DNA of 64,000 bases from Xestospongia muta (GCA_963693285.1 OY848919.1:5238136-5302135), one strand, 5' to 3'. Counted from the stretch's first letter, positions 36,240-48,729 are shown. Numbers and translations: made by a program. Notes: generated from the letters alone by a model not told the origin.

Positions 36240-36725
36240 ATTAAGTTTACTACTCACTTGTGTTTTTGTTGAATAGTGACATCACTCTTAAAACATCCAA
36301 TAAATGAAAGTATGTTTATCCTAAGTAGTTGACATAATTTAAATATACTTTCAATGTTGTTATTAAGACAAGTCACCAACTATTACCAATATAGATACTG
36401 AATGGTATATAGGCAAAAATATCTGATTAATCTAATTATTCTGCCACGATTCTAAAATAATAATGGCTCTAAAGACTGCTACTTTGATGTTGTCGTTTCT
36501 TTTTCTACTATTCTTATAGTAATGGTGACAGTAATAATATGTATCGAGTTAACACGTCTTCAGATTTAGAGAAGTACCTGTGTAACACAACATGGCTCTC
36601 TCAATACCTTGTGTTCTTGTGAAACATTTCAACTACACCATTACATTTGGTATAACTTTTTTCAAGTTTCTTATTAGACTGGTAGAATTAAAGTATGCAG
36701 TGATTCTTACACAGATACCATGCAA
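36240..36725 (+). pseudogene. 5' end of a beta-helix membrane protein gene, broken
   Basis: This is related to 50640-51100. An upstream flank (36240-36440) leads to ATG at 36463 and a hydrophobic signal-like start that hits TAG after about 18 codons. Recognisable codons for the family's SSDLEKYLCNTTW motif follow. At about 36725 it joins abruptly to KNL1 exon 11 sequence. It is dead. Confidence 0.7.
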
Positions 36726-38280
36726 ATTTAACGCAGCCAGCACAGCAGAATGAATCCAAGAGTCAAACACAGAATCACCCGTCAACTTCCTTCCAATCTC
36801 TTGAATTTTAACATTCTGCTAATGATGATGACAACTTGCCTCTTACAGAAATTGACAAACTACATATAGATGCTGTTAATTTGCATGATAATCGAGAGGG
36901 TCTTCCCCTTATTACTACACTTGAGAAGATCCATTCAATGTATGCTGATGCATGGAGATACATAATACATATGTTATTGTAATTAAATGTCCAAACGATA
37001 CATTGTACTCACATACATATACGTGTACTTGTAAGTTAGTGTGATCAACAGTTATTTATTGTAATTATAGGTTTAAAGAGTTACATGATGCTACAACTGT
37101 CAGGTTAACATCACATTATACTACTAATGAGAAGTTACTGTGGTGTCTAAAGAGCATCCTTTTAAAAATAAATACACGTGAGTCTGTGTACATGTATATT
37201 AGAAAGTGTTGTTATCATTGAAATAAATAAAGGTATTAATACTATAGACTTATTTAAAGCTATGAGAGTGGCTTAAAAGATTTTGGAAGGTTTATAAGAA
37301 TCACTTTTTGTAATATATACAATAGATATACAAAATTGTTGTAAGACTCTCGAAGTACATTTCACTGACCATGACTACCTCTTGTATTAAGTATATTCTG
37401 CCCCATAGCAACCAATGTAGCTAAAACAGTCTCTGAAAGGTCAACCATAGTATAGCATTCTACCATTGCCTCTTTTCATTATTGTGGTTTTGTGATAATA
37501 ATATTCACAAAGTGATTAAATTTTCTAAGTATTCTTTTTGATAACCCTCTATATATATATAACATTAGTCTCCATTAAGAAACCACTTCCTGTCTACAGT
37601 GACTAAATTAGAATATTTGTTATCAATTTGGTTCAATTTAGTTGTACATGTACTTGATATAAATTATATTATGCTCAACTTACAGAAATGGGTATTACCG
37701 TAACACCCCTTTTGATTTCTCTTTTATTGATTGGGATAGTATTCCTAACCTGGACACTGATGGTGCTGACAGAAAAGGGACTTTGTTACAGAAAGCATTA
37801 TGGTCACGTCAATTGGTAAGCTAGTACACTTGTATTTGTAAATCTGACTTTACAAAGTTTTTTAAGTCTCACCAAAGTTTCTATTGACAATACTGAGTAT
37901 GCAGTATATTATAGAATTAACATTTTCGTTGTTGATGATGGGGGCATATCAATATTATAAGTTGTGAAGTCTCACATGTACATTTAGATGCTTCATTTCT
38001 TATTAAAGGTTTCTAAGCGTGTAGACTCAAGTGCAATAATAATATTAGAGAGTTATGTAACAAACTTTTTTTATTTTAAAGGCAACTGTAGTATTTGCTG
38101 TTTATCCTGTTCTTTTAAACGTTTGCAAATCTCTAAAACCGTAAGAGTTTATAAACTTCACACAATGTAATGTATAGTTTGTGGTTTACCTGATATACAA
38201 ACATACCATATAGTAACAAGATTACTTTGAGTTGTGTGTTTATGTATGTGTGTACATGTGACATCTCTTTTTTGAATAAA

Positions 38281-38345
38281 CTAACAATACCAGTCACCAG
38301 ACATTCCCATTTTACTTAAGGAAGAGGCTGGTTACACAAGACTAA
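38281..38345. mobile_element. MITE family 2, right-arm remnant
   Basis: TTACTTAAGGAAGAGGCTGGTTACACAAGACTA matches the right end of the 27557-27745 copy. The left part was lost at the rearrangement junction. Confidence 0.6.
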
Positions 38346-38994
38346 TTATGAAGTATGTCTTCATTGTTTTGTTATAATGTCACAGCATCAGCATTATCAA
38401 ACAATGACTCTTATATGTATACTGTAAGAGTTGTTATGAATCCTATGTCATTGTGTGTACTAGTTGAAAACATTAATCAAGTGCTGTATGTGACATGTTG
38501 CAAAAGGGGTGTGGTCAAGATGTTCATACAGCACAAGTTCAAACTGAGATATGAGCATCAGGACCAAACCCAAAGTCCAATATAGCCTGTATAATATAAG
38601 AACAGAATAATACTTTAAATGATTTATAGTGATACTTGGCTAATTAAAGATGTTTAATAAAGTTACAGAGAGTTTGAAAGTTATTTGTGATGGTTGTATC
38701 AGCAATACAGTCATATAAATGACCAGATCTATTGTGTCTTGTATGTCATATAGTAAAATTCTACCTGTATAGGATATAATGTACTATTTGTGCTTTGATA
38801 CACCCACTCAATATGTTATAAATTATATATATACATATTTTTCTTATTCATACAGATCAGTTTTAAAATTACCTGTGGTAAGGACCATGATATTATAAAT
38901 GATTTTACCAATGAATAAGTACTGTATTGAATATTTGTGGTTTTTTGCCTGAGACATGAAGCATGATAAGATCATTTTTGATTTGATGTTAACT

Positions 38995-39112
38995 ATACTC
39001 TGTCCGAGTTGAGTAGAACTACCCAAACGTGTAAATAACTTTGCCATTTTACATGTTATCTACATGGGACTTGCACCAATCGATTCAGCTTGCAAATGCA
39101 GATTTTATATAT
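38995..39112. mobile_element. MITE family 1, left-half remnant
   Basis: The left terminal repeat and about 100 bases of copy 6-like interior remain. The right end is missing where the sequence jumps to KNL1 3' flank. Confidence 0.65.
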
Positions 39113-39921
39113 ATACTTTAAATGATTTAGAGTGATATATTGGCTATTCAAAGATGTTTAACAAAGCTACAAAGAGTTTGAAGTTCTTTGTGATGGTTGT
39201 ATCAGCTAGAACACAGTAGTACAGTCATTTAAATGACTACATCTATTATGTCTTGTATCTCATATAGTACAATTGTACCTGTATAAGATATAATGTACTA
39301 TTAGTGTTTTGATACACCCACTCAATATGTTATTAATTACATATATATATATACATATGATTCTTTTCTCTTTCTACAGATGATACAAAGTGTTATACAA
39401 TATGTATAGATTGTTCTACACTGAATTACATCATAATGTGTGTTATTAACATCACTAACTCTATGATTTAAATTACTTCTAGATGTGAAAATATTTAGTT
39501 ATTATAATAAAGTCAAACATGATAACACAATGGACTAACTACCAAAGTATAAGTTAATTTGTTAAAGGAATGAGTGTACAGTTACTATAGTACTGGTTCA
39601 TTCCACATAAACACTAGTACTATTGAACTTAATATACATAATTATAAGTTATGTTATAGCATGTCCAGTTATCATTTTATTTTTTATTAACATTTCATTT
39701 AATATATTGTCACCACATTAATTATCATGTAATTTTTGTTTTAACTCATTAAGCTAATTAAATGTTAAGATGCTTAAATCAAAAGAACACAGCTTACTGA
39801 GTTCTGTCTGACACATAATGATTTGTTTTCTTATCATGTCATAAATGGAGTGAGTATGATGAACATCATGTGAGTAGTTGTCCATCTGAGTCTTCTCAAG
39901 CAGAGTTATTTATAGTCCACT

Positions 39922-39988
39922 TAGTCTCATGTAGCCAGTCTCTCCCCCCTGCAGGTAGGAATGGGAAGGGGCTGCCTACAAGAGACTA
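39922..39988. mobile_element. MITE family 2, 67-bp minimal copy
   Basis: TAGTCTCATGTAGCCAGTCT...CCTGCAGGTAGG runs almost directly into GGGGCTGCCTACAAGAGACTA. The centre is deleted. Confidence 0.75.
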
Positions 39989-40399
39989 CAATCCACAGTG
40001 ATGAAATGACCAGTCATATACCAATCAATATATGTCACTACTAATAAGATTCACAGTGCTATCACTTTTATGTTTTCTCAATATTAAGATTATGTACATT
40101 GTATTTGTGTTTAAGAGAGCTAGAGCATTTACTAATTGAGTTAACCAAATAATTCTATCTCCCAATTTTTTGAATACTTACTTCATGTTAATTAGATTAC
40201 TTACTACAAAGGGACTTTTAAAGCTAAATATAGATTTACCTTTATAAGGAATAATCTAAAAATTGTCACGCATATGATTGCCTGTTAATTTATTTACTAG
40301 GTCTACTACAATAACAGAACTTAATGAACACATATTGTGACTAATTTAAAATTTCAGTTTCAATTAGACATGCACTTCTGTCAGTTTGAACTGCCGTTT

Positions 40400-41621
40400 T
40401 CATTTTGGAGGGAGACTTAGTTTTTCAATCAGAATACGATTCATTTCTTCATGCTTGTCAGCAAGACCATGGTTAGGAGCAGCAACAGCATAATCCATAG
40501 CCTGTCGTAACATTTGGTAATTCTTTTCATTTGCTCCAAATCCAGTCGTGTAAAAATCTTTTCTTGATATGAGAACATAACGTGGTGGATGAGGTTCTTT
40601 TAAATCTTTACCTTCTGCATATTGGTTTCGAAACCTCAAGCTTGTGTAAAATTCAATGAATTTATCGATGGCATCAGCTTTATTGATATCAGAGTAATGG
40701 CTCTTGTTGACAATCAATGCATCAGTAAATGTCAAGAGGTTATTTTCTGTCCCTAAAGGTGGTGAAATTATACAAAAAGCATGTATCTTCTTGTTAAAGG
40801 CACATTTTGTCAGACATCACTTGACTTAAATACTCGGAATAACTATACAACAGGACATGATCAGACTTTGCTATATCTGAATTTCTTTGGGAGGGACTAT
40901 CATACTGATCTGTTGTACCTTTGTTAACTCCATCTGTATCCTCATCAAGTTTAATGAACCATTTCATGGCATCTAAAACGTCTGGTTCATCAATTGGTGC
41001 ATCAATTCCCTCTTGTACACTATATTTACCATGTTTGTCTATGTAAGCATCCAAATAAAAACAAGGTAATGTCCATTTACCACGGAAATCACCAATAAGT
41101 GGACTAACTCCTTTAAAAAGCTTATGATAGTGTCGTACAACATCTTGTAAATCTCCCAAATTGTGATTGCCTGTCTCCAGAGAACAAAGAATTTCTTCAT
41201 TGGGATCAGCATCTCCAGCTATCAGCTCAATGAGAAAATTTGCGCAATGCAATGTAGGAACAGCATAATAGTTGTCCTTGTAACAAACTGCATTTAAGCC
41301 AACATCTAGAAAATTCTCTTTAAACTTGTATTTGTCAGGATCCAGCTTTTGAAGTACCCCCAAATCGGCTACTTCTCCGAGTAGAACTGTATCAATTTCA
41401 AGAATGTCAAAGGAATCTGTTTCAGAGGACACGTTATTGCCTACACCATCGACTTTATAAGGATCCCAGTTCGTGGATACTGTCACTATTACGTCAGGAT
41501 GTTCACGTTCAAACTCTGTCTTGACAAAATCTTTCAGTCCCTGCAGCTTATCATTACCAAGGTCTGGAATCCATGGATAGATGCCTACTTTTAGATGAGT
41601 TTTTGTTACCTCTAACGCCAT
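40400..41621 (-). pseudogene. Thiaminase I-like protein, copy 2, single frameshift
   Basis: Otherwise complete and closely similar to copy 3. Residues from MALEV through the YSYSEYLSQV segment read in one frame (down to about 40800), and the rest, from the region before MTFTDALIVNKSHYS, reads in another (to stop at 40400). The difference from copy 3 is one extra A in the run at about 40796-40799. The catalytic-type Cys (TLHCANF) and Glu (YSYSEYL) are kept. It is either a young pseudogene or an assembly or sequencing error, since a homopolymer is the site. There are no introns. Confidence 0.75.
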
Positions 41622-41839
41622 TTTTCTAGAGTGCCGTAGCAAACAGTTCTGCCAACGAAATTAACTTTACAGCCCTTTCTTTTAACCAAAAAGGGGAGAG
41701 TCCGTTATCAGTTTAATATGTATACCTAAACAAACTCGATGCATTTTGTTGGGTGAAGTTCAAGGTGCATGTATTAGGAGTAAGTTTACGTTGATGAGGA
41801 CTAACAACTACCTGTAAAGTCTGCTTGAAACTCCGTTAT

Positions 41840-42480
41840 ATGTAATATATTAATTTCGTTTCCTTGATGATGATATTTCAGTTCAATAATTAAAGTCCTA
41901 GTATTACCTGTGGTAACATTATAAGTAATTTTAGAAAGTTATAAGTACTGTATTAAAATGTTTTGTGGTTTTTGCCTGAAACATGAAGCATGATAATATT
42001 ATTTTGGTTCTATGTTAACTAAATATATATCAATATGTCCATTTTAATATTGTTATATAATATAACAATAAGATGACAGATTAAATTACACTCCACACAC
42101 TGACAGTGGAAAGCAATGGTACATTTATTGTTGTCATTATAACATTAGATAATAGGTATGTCTAAAAGAACATCAAAGTCACACAATCACAGAGTAGTCT
42201 TGCGTTGCGTAGCCATTTCCCCCTTTAAATGAAATGGAAGGGTCTGGACTAAAAGAGCATCAAATTTACTCAATTCACAGTATATCTTCATTGTTTTTGC
42301 TATAATGTCACAGCATTAGCATTATCAAACAATTTTGTTATGTAATTATAATACTATTATAACAATGAGCTCTATTAACTATGTGTATACTGTATTAACA
42401 GGAATCCTTTGTCATTGTGTGTACTAGACGACTAGTTGAAAGCATTGTTCAAGTGTTGTATGTGACATGTTGCAAGAGGG
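41840..42480 (+). pseudogene. Third copy of the KNL1 3' end, strongly decayed
   Basis: It contains the exon 16 start (GATGATATTTCAGTTCAATAA, with a stop), the donor region, intron pieces including a MITE family 2 left arm near 42200-42245, and the last-exon string GTTCAAGTGTTGTATGTGAC. The frame is destroyed. It lies between thiaminase copies 2 and 3 and marks a third duplication unit. Confidence 0.7.
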
Positions 42481-42639
42481 GTGCAAAGACATAAATAGAT
42501 TCACACAGCCTTATTTTCTAGCTGATAAATTGAAGGCCACAATTAGAAGTACCTAATTCAGCTAAAGTATCTCAGTTAAAATCATTTCTCTGACTTTTGT
42601 CCTATTGTCTTAGGTTTTTTCCTAATGTCCACAATCATG

Positions 42640-44145
42640 GGCCTTCTATATAATCTAATAAAATTAACTTTTACATGGTCGTATGTGACAGAAAAGGAAA
42701 AAGAAGCCTTTGAGACCTCTAAAGAGTATTACAGTTATCTAATGTATTGATTCATTTCAATCCTTCTCTAGATACAACCCTGGCATGTGATGCCTCTAAC
42801 TATGGACTAGCGCCAGTACTTTCACATAAACTACTTACCAGGTGGAAGTGAGAAACCAGTTGGATTTGTATCTACAAGTCTATCAAAGCCGAAAGGAAGT
42901 ACTCACTGATTGAAAAGGAAGCTCTAACTAACTATTGTGTTTGAGATCAAACGCTTCCACTCATTTCTTTGGACAACACTTTTATATAAATACTAACCAC
43001 AATCCATTAGTAAGTCTGCTGAGCTCAAATAAGACTTTTCCCTTACATGCATCAGCAATATTACAACAATGGGCACTGACTCTGTTTATGTATGAATATT
43101 CACTGTATTCAATTTACCCAGCACAATGGGAATGCAGATGCTTTCAGTATATTACCATCACTATCAGTCCCTACAGGTATCCCAATTGTTTTACTCCTGG
43201 AAAAGGTTGAGTCTTTACCAAATACATCAAAAGAAATTGCTGCATGGACTGAAAAGGACTCAATTCTCTCTAACATTCTATATATTTTGTGGAAAATGGC
43301 TGGCCGACAAGTATAAATGATTGAGACCTCAAACCATACCTCAATTGAGAACCATATGTTTTTAATAGCGATTGACGCTCATTCTAAATGGATTGAAACT
43401 CATCCAATGTCTACTATCCACTTTATCACCCACAATCTCACATCCCCATCAAATCTTTGCACAGGACGATGATCGATCATTAATTTATTAGTGACGAATT
43501 CCAGATATTCCTGTACACTAATGGTATATTCTCACCCACTAATGGACTATTCAAAGATGGTCTGAAGAAAATGGAACTCTATCAGAGTAAATATCAAAAT
43601 TCCTATTTTATTACAAATTGACACCTCATATCACCATGGGATTATCCCCAAGAGAACTATTAATAGGAAGAAAATTGAGATCGAGGCTGGACCTACTGAA
43701 ACCAACATTAAGATATTGTGCGCAACATAAATAATATATCTCTGGACAAGTTGCCAACAAAAAAACTGAGCCTCAATATTTCATAGGTGGAGATACTGTG
43801 TATGCAAAATATTTTGCAAAAGACAAAAATCAATGGGTCCCTGGTTTATTTTAGCATATGCAGGTCCAAAATTGTGCATCATTCAACTTAACAATGGGGA
43901 TAACTGGAGAAGACATGTCGATTTTATTCGAAAATGATACACTCTAAATGAAGACACAGGCTTAGCATCACCATTTATTAACCCAGAGTACACTACAGAA
44001 CCGCATACTCAAACTGGAAGGAATCAACCATCTACTCATAAAGACATATCACCATTCACCAGCTCAGTCACTCCTACAGCCATCGCACCTTATGATACCA
44101 CCTCACCAAATGGTACCAACGCAAACCCACCTCCCACTTGAAGAT
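42640..44145 (+). mobile_element. Ty3/gypsy retrotransposon remnant
   Basis: Decayed pol is readable in shifting plus-strand frames. The RNase H region shows TLACDASNYGLAPVLSH and, near 42950, FGQHFYINTNHNPL, then the QQWALTLFMYEYS and GNADAFS signature. The integrase C-terminal region near 43610 shows YKLTPHITMGLSPRELLIGR then KLRSRLDLL, followed by GGDTVYAK. Many stops and frameshifts exist, and no LTRs were recognised. It lies between the third KNL1 copy and thiaminase copy 3. Confidence 0.75.
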
Positions 44146-45058
44146 ATCTGATGCATAACTGTAAGCCACTAAATCATTTAACATATACTAATCTCAAATA
44201 AAGAGAGGAAAAGTATAATATTTGTAAAGACAGTGTTCTGAGGTATATAAAGACAGTGTGCTGAGTTATGTAGAGACAATTGAACGTTGTAGTCTGGTTT
44301 ACATGTGTGTATCTGTTTGTTGATATGTGTTGTAACCTTTGTCTTTATGTATATAAGCAAGTTGTCTTCTATAGTAAAAGAACTATATAATCTCCTAACT
44401 CTGAGAATATTACAGTAATGATCATTAAACATATTAGATGCTACTGTTTGTATTGCAAAGACATTAAATAACTCAACAGAATAAAATCTCAGATAATGGT
44501 TCATTTGCTAATCATGCCATAAATTCTAAATGAGTATGATGAATGTCATGTGATACTTCTGAGTCCCCTCAAGTAGGAATACAGTCCATTGTACATGTGA
44601 TGAATTGACAAGTCATGTATCAATCAATCATGTGACTATCAACTCATAGTGGTATCACATTTGTTTACCTAAATGTTATTATGTAAATGTACATTGTATT
44701 TGTGCCTAACACAGCTGGAGCACCTAGCAAATCAAGTGCGGTCGATAATTATAGCTCTTGTTAATATTCCCACAGTAATTACCTAACATTTTTATTCATT
44801 CACAAGACTTCATATGTCTAGTGATAAACGAATTCGTATAAACAGATTACATATGTAATGTCAATTGTGCACTGTAAATCAGGTTAGTTAGTATGTGTCT
44901 ACATAGTTTCAGTACATGAGATAGATAGCCAGAGATAGATAGCCAATGAAAATAACTATTCTAGTTATTAATACTCATCACATTGCTTTCATTATGCATA
45001 CATTTGTTATACTAGTGAATTATATACTGACAAAAAAATCCATATAGAAATATAGAAA

Positions 45059-45080
45059 TATATATATATATATATATAAT
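45059..45080. repeat. (TA)n microsatellite
   Basis: An uninterrupted TA run in the thiaminase copy 3 3' flank. Confidence 0.9.
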
Positions 45081-45271
45081 TATTGAGTTTTTATGATTAC
45101 TTATTCTGACAATTGATATTGTCTGTGTAATTAAGATCGATAATAATTAACCATTTTGACTAATAAGATTGTTAAATACATTGTTTTGGTAAAAGGGATT
45201 TTATTCTAAAAATTGTATATTAAGAGATTATATGATAAAGACCCATTGTGACTAAATTTTAACTACATTCA

Positions 45272-46585
45272 TCATTTAGAGAGGTGACTTAGTTTTTCTA
45301 CTAGAATACGATTCATTTCATCATGCTTGCCAACAAGACCATGGTTAGGAGCAGCAACTGCATAATCCATTGCCTGTCGTAACATTTGGTAATTCTTTTC
45401 ATCTGTTCCAAATCCAGTAGTATAAAAATCTTTTCTTGAATTGAGAACATAACGTGGAGGATGAGGTTCTTTTAAATCTTTACCTTCTGCATATTGGTTT
45501 CGAAACCTCAAACTTGTGTAAAATTCAATGAATTTATCGATGGCATCAGCTTTATTAATATCAGAGTAATGGCTCTTGTTGACAATCAATGCATCAGTAA
45601 ATGTCAAGAGGTTATTTTCTGTCCCTAAAGGTGGTGAAATTATACAAAAAGCATGTATCTTCTTGTTAAGGCACATTTTGTCAGACATCACTTCACTTAA
45701 CAACTCAGAAAAACCATATAACATGACATGATCAGACTTTCCTATATCTGAATTTCTTTGGGAGGGACTATCATACTGATCTGTTGTACCTTTGTTACCT
45801 CCATCTGTATCCTCATCAAGTTTAATGAACCATTTCATGGCATCTAAAACATCTGGTTCATCAATTGGTGCATCAATTCCCTCTTGTACACTATATTTAC
45901 CATGTTTGTCAATGTAAGCATCCAAATAAAAACAAGGTAATGTCCATTTACCACGGAAATCACCGATAAGTGGACTAACTCCTTTAAAAAGCTTATGATA
46001 GTGTTGTACAACATTTTGCAAATCTCCCAAATTGTGATTGCCTGTCTCCAGAGAGCAAAGAATTTCTTCATTCGTATCAACATCTCCAGTTATCAGCTCA
46101 ATGAGAAAATTTGCACAATGCAAAGTAGGAACAGCATAATAGTTGTCCTTGTAACAAACTGCATTTAAGCCAACATTTAGAAAATTCTCTTGAAGCTTGT
46201 ATTTGTCAGGATCCAATTTTTGAAGTACCCCCAAATCGGCTACTTCTCCGAGTAGAACTGTATCAATTTCAAGAATGTCAAAGGAATCTCCTTGAGAGGA
46301 CAAGTTATTGCCTACTTCATTGACTTTATAAGGATCCCAGTTCGTGGATACTGTCACTATTACGTCAGGATGTTCACGCTCAAATTCTGTCTTGACAAAA
46401 TCTTTCAGTCCCTTCAGCTTATCATTACCAAGGTCTGGAATCCATGGATAGATGCCTACTTTTAGATGAGTTTTTGTTACCTCTAACGCCATTTTTCTAG
46501 AGTGCTGTAGTTTGTAGGTTAGTGTTTTTCCCAGACACCCGACATATGGACGGAAAGCCAGCAGTCTGGTAAATCTACTTAACAT
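45272..46585 (-). CDS. Thiaminase I-like protein, copy 3 (intact, with N-terminal extension)
   Basis: A single exon encodes 437 residues from ATG at 46585, or 406 from the MALEV Met at 46492 that aligns with the other copies. The core motifs are all present: VGIYPWIPDLGNDKL, FDILEIDTVLLGEV, VPTLHCANFLIEL with the candidate catalytic Cys, and LYGFSELLSEV with the candidate catalytic Glu. The predicted role is thiamine cleavage or base exchange, or salvage of thiamine analogues. The extra 31 residues begin MLSRFTRLLAFRPYVGC, are Arg-rich with no acidic residue, and could be a mitochondrial presequence. Copies 1 and 2 have no such extension. This copy is the best candidate for an active enzyme. 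Confidence 0.75.
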   Translation of the reverse strand: MLSRFTRLLAFRPYVGCLGKTLTYKLQHSRKMALEVTKTHLKVGIYPWIPDLGNDKLKGLKDFVKTEFEREHPDVIVTVSTNWDPYKVNEVGNNLSSQGDSFDILEIDTVLLGEVADLGVLQKLDPDKYKLQENFLNVGLNAVCYKDNYYAVPTLHCANFLIELITGDVDTNEEILCSLETGNHNLGDLQNVVQHYHKLFKGVSPLIGDFRGKWTLPCFYLDAYIDKHGKYSVQEGIDAPIDEPDVLDAMKWFIKLDEDTDGGNKGTTDQYDSPSQRNSDIGKSDHVMLYGFSELLSEVMSDKMCLNKKIHAFCIISPPLGTENNLLTFTDALIVNKSHYSDINKADAIDKFIEFYTSLRFRNQYAEGKDLKEPHPPRYVLNSRKDFYTTGFGTDEKNYQMLRQAMDYAVAAPNHGLVGKHDEMNRILVEKLSHLSK

Positions 46586-46879
46586 ATTTTCCCAGCTCAG
46601 TAATGTACAATATCTGTCGAATTGTCGAGAGTATAGGGACGAAACTATATATGTAGGTCTGTGAACGAGACTAGCCTACAGTGTATCTCCTTTAAATCAA
46701 AAAGGGGCGTGTCAGTTAACGTTATCTGTTTTGTATGTATGCTTAAACAAACTCAATGCATTCTTAGGAAATTTGTGGACTTCAAAGGGGAAGTTGAAGG
46801 GTTCATCAGGAGTATGTTAATCCTAGTAGTTCCACTGAGGATCACAAAGATTCCTGTAAAGTCTGGTTGAAACTTCTTT

Positions 46880-47620
46880 AAATTGTTGGTGTTGAGAGAG
46901 CGAAAATGAAAACAAAATTGCAATCTAAGATAATCATATGTAGCTAGCCACTGAAGTAAGAGCTGGCTATGTGAGGAAATCTGGGACTCTACACAATACC
47001 TCTCTACCAACTAAACACACTGAAAGTATTAAGTCTAGCTACTATTAATAAATTGGACTAATTTTAGTTTTTAATAGAACTGGCAGTTCAATATATGCTC
47101 CACCTATATTCTAATGTTATATATCAATAATGCAAATTATATCAAGTCTCATATCAAAACAATAACACATTTTAAGCAACACTTCACTTATTAATAACAA
47201 ATCATACACCAATATGTATAAAGTTTCAACTCTGTAAAGAAGTCAAAGGAACATAAAATTATAGTGTTAATATTGTTGAAGTTGTATTCTGTCAATATTC
47301 TCAACCAGACATTCTGTCAAAGAGTGTCCATATACTTTTGTGTTTGATTTAAATAACATCAAAGGAGTATGTAAACTTTCATCTTCATTAAATAACTGTA
47401 TTAGAAAACATGACACATTCATTCAACCAATATAAGTAATCAGATTATCACAAGATAAGTAATGACAAGACTTGGGACAGGAATAATTAAATATGAAGTG
47501 TGTCAATAAGTTGTACTGTTGTATTCTTTAACAATGATAAGACATTGACCTAGATTTCTATTGTGGTAACTTATTGTAAAATTAAAATTTTAAATTGCCA
47601 GATGTTATCACTGACTATCA
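46880..47620. other. Intergenic DNA, no gene seen
   Basis: AT-rich. A weak MITE family 2-like string (GTAGCTAGCCA...GAGCTGGCTATG) sits at about 46938-46970. Confidence 0.45.
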
Positions 47621-48690
47621 TTGACAATTGTGTTTATATATGAAAGAACAATATGAGGTATATAGATATTGTGAGGGTGTGGTACTTGGATCTACAGAAT
47701 ATCATCACTGTAGTAATGCATGGATAGCAACCATTAGTATATATCTAGTTTCTGGTCCTCTCTCTTTATATCTGTTATTTTCTCTTAGAATTACTTTAAC
47801 AACTGCTACATTTAATGGAATTATATTCTATGCTAAGACTACTAATGTGGGAATACTAAATATGGTAGCAAAGAACTCACTATTGCAAATCTCAATTGAG
47901 TAATTGTCAGGCATTCATTTTTATACTTACTGTTTTAAATGTTAAGCTAAGTATTCTTTATGTTTTTTTAATAGGATGACAGAAATAATAAAAGTCGGCC
48001 TCAGTTTTGCTCTGCCACTATTCTACCAGTCAATTGTTGCTGTCCTTATTACACTATGCCATTTTTGCTAGGCTTTCCAAAAGAATAGCTCACTCCTCTA
48101 CTAGTAACTGTTGAACACCTTTCTTTTTCAAACCTACTTATTCAATTTATCAATGTAATGACTTATGCTGAGGTCTACACATCCAATGATGTACATCATT
48201 TTTTGTTCTTTAATAATAACATCAAATGAGGAGGACACTCCCATCGTATATTAATAATAGTGACTGATAGTAGTCCTCGGTTTAGCGTTACTGTTATATG
48301 TACTCCTACTTCTCTTTGCTAAACCTCTCAAACCACTGGCATGTGCCAGCAAGTCTTAGGATAATTTCTAGAAAGTATCCATGCTCCTAAATAAGGAAGG
48401 TAAACAATTACATCGCGTCTACTGTTACTATGTGCTATGTATGACATATCTTCAAGATATCAAGCTACTAACTTATATATAGTATACATTATAATAAGTC
48501 CAATGTTTGGGGTATTAGTTGTCCTACAAGCCTATCTCAAACCATTTAAACATTCTAAATTGTTGAGTAAGAATGATCTTGACATTTCTCTTTCTTACCA
48601 CTTGGTATATTTTGCTCTTGAAGACGGATCAGAAATTGTAAAGTATTTTTTCCATCTGTTTCCTGACATTTTTGCCATTTTTTAATGACT
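47620..48690 (+). pseudogene. Decayed membrane-domain copy of the beta-helix receptor family
   Basis: Fragments align in order with residues about 850-1190 of the intact gene at 51863: LGSTEYHHCSNAWIATISIY, RITLTTATFNGIIFYAKTTN, then after stops and gaps LITLCHF and the late YLKPFKHSKLL segment. No ectodomain is present. There are multiple stops and frameshifts. Confidence 0.7.
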
Positions 48691-48729
48691 TAGCAAGTCA
48701 TGTCATCATAGTTAAAGGAAAAGTCAACA

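Larger units (their letters stand above)
36735..39500 (+). pseudogene. Partial, rearranged copy of the KNL1 3' half
   Basis: The blocks run in order: end of exon 11 (36735-36981, with TAA in frame after the SLEF codons), exon 12 (37073-37180), exon 13 minus its 5' part (about 37660-37815), and exon 14 (38081-38140). Then the last exon (38355-38585, still open to TAG) appears before an exon 16 copy (about 38850-38880), so the order is scrambled. A truncated MITE (38995-39112) and the KNL1 3' flank follow. It cannot encode a full protein. The open last-exon frame supports the reading frame proposed for KNL1's true last exon. Confidence 0.8.
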
